The notes below the pieces were generated by a model. That model was not told where the DNA came from. It made no database searches and was given only the letters and a program-made list of their open reading frames with translations. 64,000 bases of DNA, from positions 22,949-86,948 of the forward strand of contig JAGCPZ010000058.1 in assembly GCA_017965445.1 (NCBI GenBank). Reading direction: 5' to 3'. This document shows positions 60,478-64,000 of this stretch, piece by piece. Each line of letters opens with the position of its first letter. Positions within the stretch are counted from its first letter, which is position 1. Both the position numbers and the translations under genes were made by a program. Source of the stretch: Fibrobacter sp. Lineage in GTDB: Bacteria; Fibrobacterota; Fibrobacteria; Fibrobacterales; Fibrobacteraceae.

Positions 60478-61309
60478 CTTCCAGCATTTCCAGTGCAACG
60501 TCGTGCAAGAGCCCGTTCGTCGCGATACTCGTAAACCCTTCGTAAATGGGCGCCGTCGGCTTTCCGTTTGCATCGAAGAGTTCGGTCTTGCCGTCAATGG
60601 TGCTGAACTTGCCACCAGCTTCTTTCATCAAAAGCGGGAACGGCGCAATGTCCCACATCGAAACCACCGGGTCCACCATGATTTCAGCACGGCCTGCCGC
60701 TACGAGGTAATAGCCGTAGCAGTCGCCCCAACCACGATGCAGGCGAGCACTGCGACGAAGCTTCGTAAAGCCTTCGCCAAAGCCCTTGTCTTCCATCGTG
60801 TTGACCGTTCCCGAAAGCACAAGAGCATCACTCAACTGCGAAACTTTCGAAGCGCGAACTTCGCGACCGTCCAAGAATGCACCGCCGCCATTCACTGCCC
60901 ACACGGCACTCTTCATTGCAGGCAAACGAATCACGCTCGCAATCGGAATATTCTTGTGCCATAGCCCGATAAGCGTTCCGAACAAAGGCACACCGTGGAT
61001 AAACGATTTCGTCCCGTCAATCGGGTCAATCACCCACTGGTATTCCGCATCCGGGCTTTCAATGCCGAATTCTTCGCCAATAACGCCAAAGCCAGGCGTT
61101 TCCTTTGCCCAGAATTTGCGGGCCAGTTCTTCTGTTCCCTTGTCCGCAATCGTCACAGGAGTCTTGTCAGCCTTCCATTCAACGCCGACATCGTTCTGGT
61201 AATACTTGAGGATGTTTTCTTCGGCAAGTTCCGCCGTCTTGAGAGCAATCTTCAAGAGTTCCAGATTCTCAGAAGCGACACCGGCCTTTGCAATTTCGCG
61301 ATTTCCCAT
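60461..61309 (-). CDS. hisN: inositol-monophosphatase-family histidinol-phosphatase (HisN type)
   Basis: The 282-residue protein has the IMPase motifs: GEEFG, WVIDPIDGTKSFIHG and SMWDIAPFPLLMKEAGG. The gene directly follows hisC (9-bp gap), so histidinol-phosphate is the likely substrate, in histidine synthesis. The last residues (VSFPT) and the stop are encoded by a dispersed repeat, so the native C-terminus may have been replaced. General inositol or other sugar phosphatase activity is the alternative. Confidence 0.82.
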   Translation of the reverse strand: MGNREIAKAGVASENLELLKIALKTAELAEENILKYYQNDVGVEWKADKTPVTIADKGTEELARKFWAKETPGFGVIGEEFGIESPDAEYQWVIDPIDGTKSFIHGVPLFGTLIGLWHKNIPIASVIRLPAMKSAVWAVNGGGAFLDGREVRASKVSQLSDALVLSGTVNTMEDKGFGEGFTKLRRSARLHRGWGDCYGYYLVAAGRAEIMVDPVVSMWDIAPFPLLMKEAGGKFSTIDGKTELFDANGKPTAPIYEGFTSIATNGLLHDVALEMLEVSFPT

Positions 61310-61318
61310 AGCAAGCTC

Positions 61319-62404
61319 CTAGCCGACCCACTTTTTGACAAGCGAAACAAGCAATTCATTTTCTTCGGGCTTACCCACCGTGATGCGGATATGTTCCGGC
61401 ATGCCAAAGCTCGTGAGGCCACGGACGATCATACCGTTCTGTTCCAAGAAAGCGACCAAGTCGCGGGCCTTGGGGCCGACATTCACGCAAATAAAGTTCG
61501 CCTGCGTCGGGAGAACTTTGAAACCAAGGGCGCCAAGTTCACGGTTCAAGTATTCAAAACCCACAGCGTTGTTCTTGCGAGTCGCTTCAACGTGAGCGGT
61601 ATCGGCAAGAGCCGCCACAGCGGCCACCTGAGCGGCCTGGTTCACGTCAAACGGTGGTTTAATTTTCCACATGGCACGGACAACTTCAACGCTCGCCAAA
61701 GCATAACCCACGCGGAGCCCGGCCAAGCCATAAATCTTGCTGAAGGTGCGGTTGAGGAACAAGTTCGGGTATTCCGAAAGCAGGGGAGCCATCTTCGGAT
61801 AATCGGCGGCCGTTGCAAATTCAGCGTAAGCTTCGTCCAAGAACACAAGAACGTTGGACGGCACCTTCGCAAGGAAGCTGCGGATTTCCGCTTCGGTGTA
61901 ATAGTGACCGGTCGGGTTATTTGGGTTGCAAATGAAAGCTACACGAGTCTTATCGTTGACAGCTGCCGCGAGCTTATCTAGCGAAGTTTTTTCTTCACCT
62001 TCGCCCACACCGATAAAGTCAGCGCCGTTCGAAAGCGTCGTAAACTTATAGACGGAGAACGTCGGCGTAATGCCCACGCAGTTGTCGCCTTGGCGGATAA
62101 AAGCCTTGCCCACCATGTCGATGATTTCATCGGAACCGTTGCCAATCACAATCTGGTTCGTTTCAACTCCATACATCTTTGCAATGGCATCAATTAGCTT
62201 CGGGGCATCACCGCGCGGGTACAAGTGCAACGAATTTGCAATTTCGTGGAACGCTTCCACCGCCTTCGGGGAAGCACCCAACGGGTTTTCGTTAGACGCA
62301 AGCTTTACAACATTTTTAAGACCATAACGTTCACGAATCTCGTCGATGGACTTGCCAGGAACGTAATCGGAAAGTTTTGAAAGTTCTGGACGCGGTTCGA
62401 CCAC
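61319..62404 (-). CDS. hisC: histidinol-phosphate aminotransferase
   Basis: The PLP-fold aminotransferase (361 residues from the GTG at 62404) has KLASNENPLG, CNPNNPTG, FLDEAYAEF and the PLP-lysine motif RTFSKIYGLAGLRVGY. It converts imidazole-acetol phosphate to histidinol phosphate. The start is taken as GTG at 62404 because GGAGG lies five bases upstream; ATGs at 62425 and 62416 lie upstream of or in that ribosome site. The next gene is hisN. Confidence 0.9.
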   Translation of the reverse strand: MVEPRPELSKLSDYVPGKSIDEIRERYGLKNVVKLASNENPLGASPKAVEAFHEIANSLHLYPRGDAPKLIDAIAKMYGVETNQIVIGNGSDEIIDMVGKAFIRQGDNCVGITPTFSVYKFTTLSNGADFIGVGEGEEKTSLDKLAAAVNDKTRVAFICNPNNPTGHYYTEAEIRSFLAKVPSNVLVFLDEAYAEFATAADYPKMAPLLSEYPNLFLNRTFSKIYGLAGLRVGYALASVEVVRAMWKIKPPFDVNQAAQVAAVAALADTAHVEATRKNNAVGFEYLNRELGALGFKVLPTQANFICVNVGPKARDLVAFLEQNGMIVRGLTSFGMPEHIRITVGKPEENELLVSLVKKWVG

Positions 62405-62469
62405 AAATACCTCCATTTTACGCATGTAAATTTAGCTTTTACCAGATGATTTATCTAACTTTGATAATC

Positions 62470-63168
62470 ATGAAACGCATTCTTTGCCTACTATTCGCCG
62501 TTTTGGTTACAAATTCTTTTGCTCTGGACCACCTATGGGACATGCGCTACACTTTCGGTCCTGAAAGTCGTCCATCCCCCCAAATCGGTGTCGGTCTTGG
62601 GATTCGTTCCGCGTTCAATTCAGACGTTCTGTTTCCGCTCAACTTTACAACGCGACTGAACAAGCAATTTGACGTCGGTGCAAAACTCGATGTCAACACT
62701 TATAACAAATTAGATAATATACACACGGCCTTAGACATTGGTGGTCGCTACCGCTACAAACCCAGCTCCTTTATCGCATTGGATGGTTATCTGGACTTGA
62801 GCGACGTCAATGCAAGTGCAATCGTTTTTACTATCGGAACACAAAATTTCATTTCTAAATGTTTTGCAAACTACTATGAACTCCGTGCAGGGTTCCTTGA
62901 TGGAGCAACTGGCGAAGACGGATACGTAAAATTCTCGGCATCCATGATTCCGACCATTGTTTTCGGACAAGTTTTTCGATTGTTCATTGAAGTCACGTCC
63001 TCCACAAGCGTCGGAAATTTCCGCGATGACTTCATGGTAGATATCATCCCTAAAATCGAACTGACGTTCGGCGGCACTCACATTCGCATTGACTTTGATG
63101 TCGGCGTCATGCAAGAAAAGAACAATGACGTAAAGACGATTGGTCTCTACGTCATGACAGCTCTTTAA
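62470..63168 (+). CDS. hypothetical outer-membrane beta-barrel-like protein
   Basis: The start at 62470 gives a signal peptide (ILCLLFAVLVTNSFALD) and 215 residues of alternating strands (IGVGLGIRSAFNSDVLF, FDVGAKLDVNTYN, FIALDGYLDLSDVN), ending TIGLYVMTAL, as in small outer-membrane barrels. No named family. It is divergent from hisC (65-bp gap). Confidence 0.65.
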   Translation: MKRILCLLFAVLVTNSFALDHLWDMRYTFGPESRPSPQIGVGLGIRSAFNSDVLFPLNFTTRLNKQFDVGAKLDVNTYNKLDNIHTALDIGGRYRYKPSSFIALDGYLDLSDVNASAIVFTIGTQNFISKCFANYYELRAGFLDGATGEDGYVKFSASMIPTIVFGQVFRLFIEVTSSTSVGNFRDDFMVDIIPKIELTFGGTHIRIDFDVGVMQEKNNDVKTIGLYVMTAL

Positions 63169-63170
63169 TT

Positions 63171-63298
63171 AGACGAGAGAACGTTCGCAAAGCTCGCTTT
63201 AGACGAAAGACGAGAGAAAAAAGCAATCGTAATTTCGTAGTCTAACTAACAATCTTTCGTCTCTCGTCTGTAGCACCAAAGGTGCGTTCTTTCGTCTA
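63171..63298. repeat. heptanucleotide blocks (AGACGAG family)
   Basis: AGACGAG-AGAACGT and TAGACGA-AAGACGA-GAGA on one side face TCTTTCGTCTCTCGTCTG and TCTTTCGTCT on the other, forming an inverted pair between the barrel gene and clpB. Words match the block inside larC. Confidence 0.65.
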
Positions 63299-64000
63299 TT
63301 ACTTCACCACAAACATTCCGTTCTGGTAATCTACCACGGCGGGTTTTGCGGCGCTCACGGTTCCCGAGAGTATCGCGTGGCTCAGCGGGCGTTCGATGTT
63401 GCGTTCGATGTAACGCTGGATCGGACGTGCACCGAATTCCGGTTGGTAAGCACCTTCCGCAATCGCATCAAGTGCCGCATCCGAAAGCGTAAGCACCAGG
63501 TCCTGACGGGCAGCACGGTTCGCCAAATCCGCAAATTTGAGTTTCACGATTTCGCGAATCTGCTTTTTCGAGAGGCTCTGGAACACAAGCACTTCGTCCA
63601 AGCGGTTCAAGAATTCAGGGCGGAAGAACGCATGCAAGTCGGCTTCGACATCCGCAAGCGCAACCTGCGGCGGTTCGCCGTTCTTGGCGCTAGCCGCACT
63701 CAAGCGGAACTTCTCGGCACCCAGATTCGAGGTCATCAAAATCAAGGTGTTCTTGAAGTTCACCGTACGGCCCTTGCCGTCCGTCAAACGACCGTCATCG
63801 AGCACCTGCAACAGCGTATTGAACACGTCCGGGTGCGCCTTTTCGATTTCGTCGAGCAAAATCACGCAGTACGGATGCGTACGCACAGCTTCGGTCAGCT
63901 GGCCGCCTTCTTCGTAGCCCACGTATCCCGGAGGAGCACCAATCAAACGGCTAACGCTATGCTTTTCCATGTATTCGCTCATGTCGATACGGACAAGTGC
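63299..64000 (-). CDS. clpB: ClpB-type AAA+ disaggregase, C-terminal part (gene runs off the window)
   Basis: The frame is open to the window end and holds the second AAA+ module: RIDMSEYMEKHSVSRLIGAP, Walker B VILLDEIEKAH, sensor 1 ILMTSNLG, sensor 2 GARPIQRYIER. These match ClpB/Hsp104 disaggregases; ClpA and ClpC are less likely because no IGF or LGF loop is seen. An Ala-rich stretch (SAASAKNGEPPQ) interrupts the region after sensor 1. The 5' part lies beyond 64000. Confidence 0.85.
   Translation of the reverse strand, partial: ALVRIDMSEYMEKHSVSRLIGAPPGYVGYEEGGQLTEAVRTHPYCVILLDEIEKAHPDVFNTLLQVLDDGRLTDGKGRTVNFKNTLILMTSNLGAEKFRLSAASAKNGEPPQVALADVEADLHAFFRPEFLNRLDEVLVFQSLSKKQIREIVKLKFADLANRAARQDLVLTLSDAALDAIAEGAYQPEFGARPIQRYIERNIERPLSHAILSGTVSAAKPAVVDYQNGMFVVK

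Noticed and set aside
1..64000. tRNA, rRNA or tmRNA genes
   Set aside because: I read the intergenic regions on both strands for T-loop and acceptor patterns and saw none convincing; a covariance-model scan would be decisive.

Overview
The window reads as chromosome of a Fibrobacter species (phylum Fibrobacterota, gut cellulose degraders). Three things point there: a TIGR02147-type protein, a family described from Fibrobacter succinogenes; lipoproteins with poly-serine linkers; and a tandem GH10 protein with a basic, type IX secretion-like C-terminus. GC content is moderate, genes are dense on both strands, and no rRNA or tRNA gene was recognised. The assignment is by pattern recognition, not database search.

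Layout. 0-7.3 kb: CotH-kinase/lamin-tail lipoprotein, double GH10 protein and a lipoprotein, bracketed by two paralogous small membrane proteins. 7.3-9 kb: two toxin-antitoxin modules, one between 56-bp direct repeats, then a folded intergenic element. 9-19.6 kb: topoisomerase IV A subunit (parC), ftsE, two SurA-like chaperones, hrpA and a 46-residue zinc-ribbon gene. 19.6-24.3 kb: thioesterase, an intergenic region with three 39-bp inverted repeats, MATE exporter, ABM monooxygenase and LysR regulator. 24.6-33.6 kb: a minus-strand cluster of nickel-pincer cofactor genes (larB, larC, larE), three iron-sulfur or Tat-signal redox proteins, tatA and tatC, and two small membrane proteins; no larA is present. 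33.9-37.9 kb: dnaG, sufC, sufD. 38-45.5 kb: secreted proteins, a 42-residue membrane peptide, SulP transporter, a TusA-domain cluster and a processive GT2 synthase. 45.6-50.1 kb: a secretin/pseudopilin cluster without ATPase or platform protein. 50.5-52 kb: a periplasmic charged-helix protein behind a textbook sigma-54 promoter, and a relative. 52-57.8 kb: TIGR02147 protein with two Ser-linker lipoproteins, DUF4416 protein, metzincin-like lipoprotein. 57.9-64 kb: comEC, hisC-hisN, a beta-barrel-like protein and the 3' part of clpB.

The most distinctive signal is repeats. (1) Several unrelated short repeats all have a seven-nucleotide period, like the heptanucleotide STRRs of cyanobacteria; one family sits directly before start codons (hrpA, tatC, DUF362 gene, larC, dnaG) and supplies stop codons (tatA, the zinc-ribbon gene, a small membrane protein). 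(2) Dispersed palindromic repeats have entered coding sequence (hrpA twice, hisN stop, a heptamer block in larC). (3) Three inverted repeats share 12-bp arms and always a 15-nt centre of changing sequence.

The best candidate for an undescribed functional system is the lar/Tat/iron-sulfur cluster: it makes the nickel-pincer cofactor next to a membrane polyferredoxin, two Tat-signal redox proteins and its own Tat translocase, suggesting an exported or membrane-linked use of electron carriers and possibly of the cofactor. The double GH10 protein, whose two domains have each lost a different catalytic residue, is a second strong candidate for new biology.
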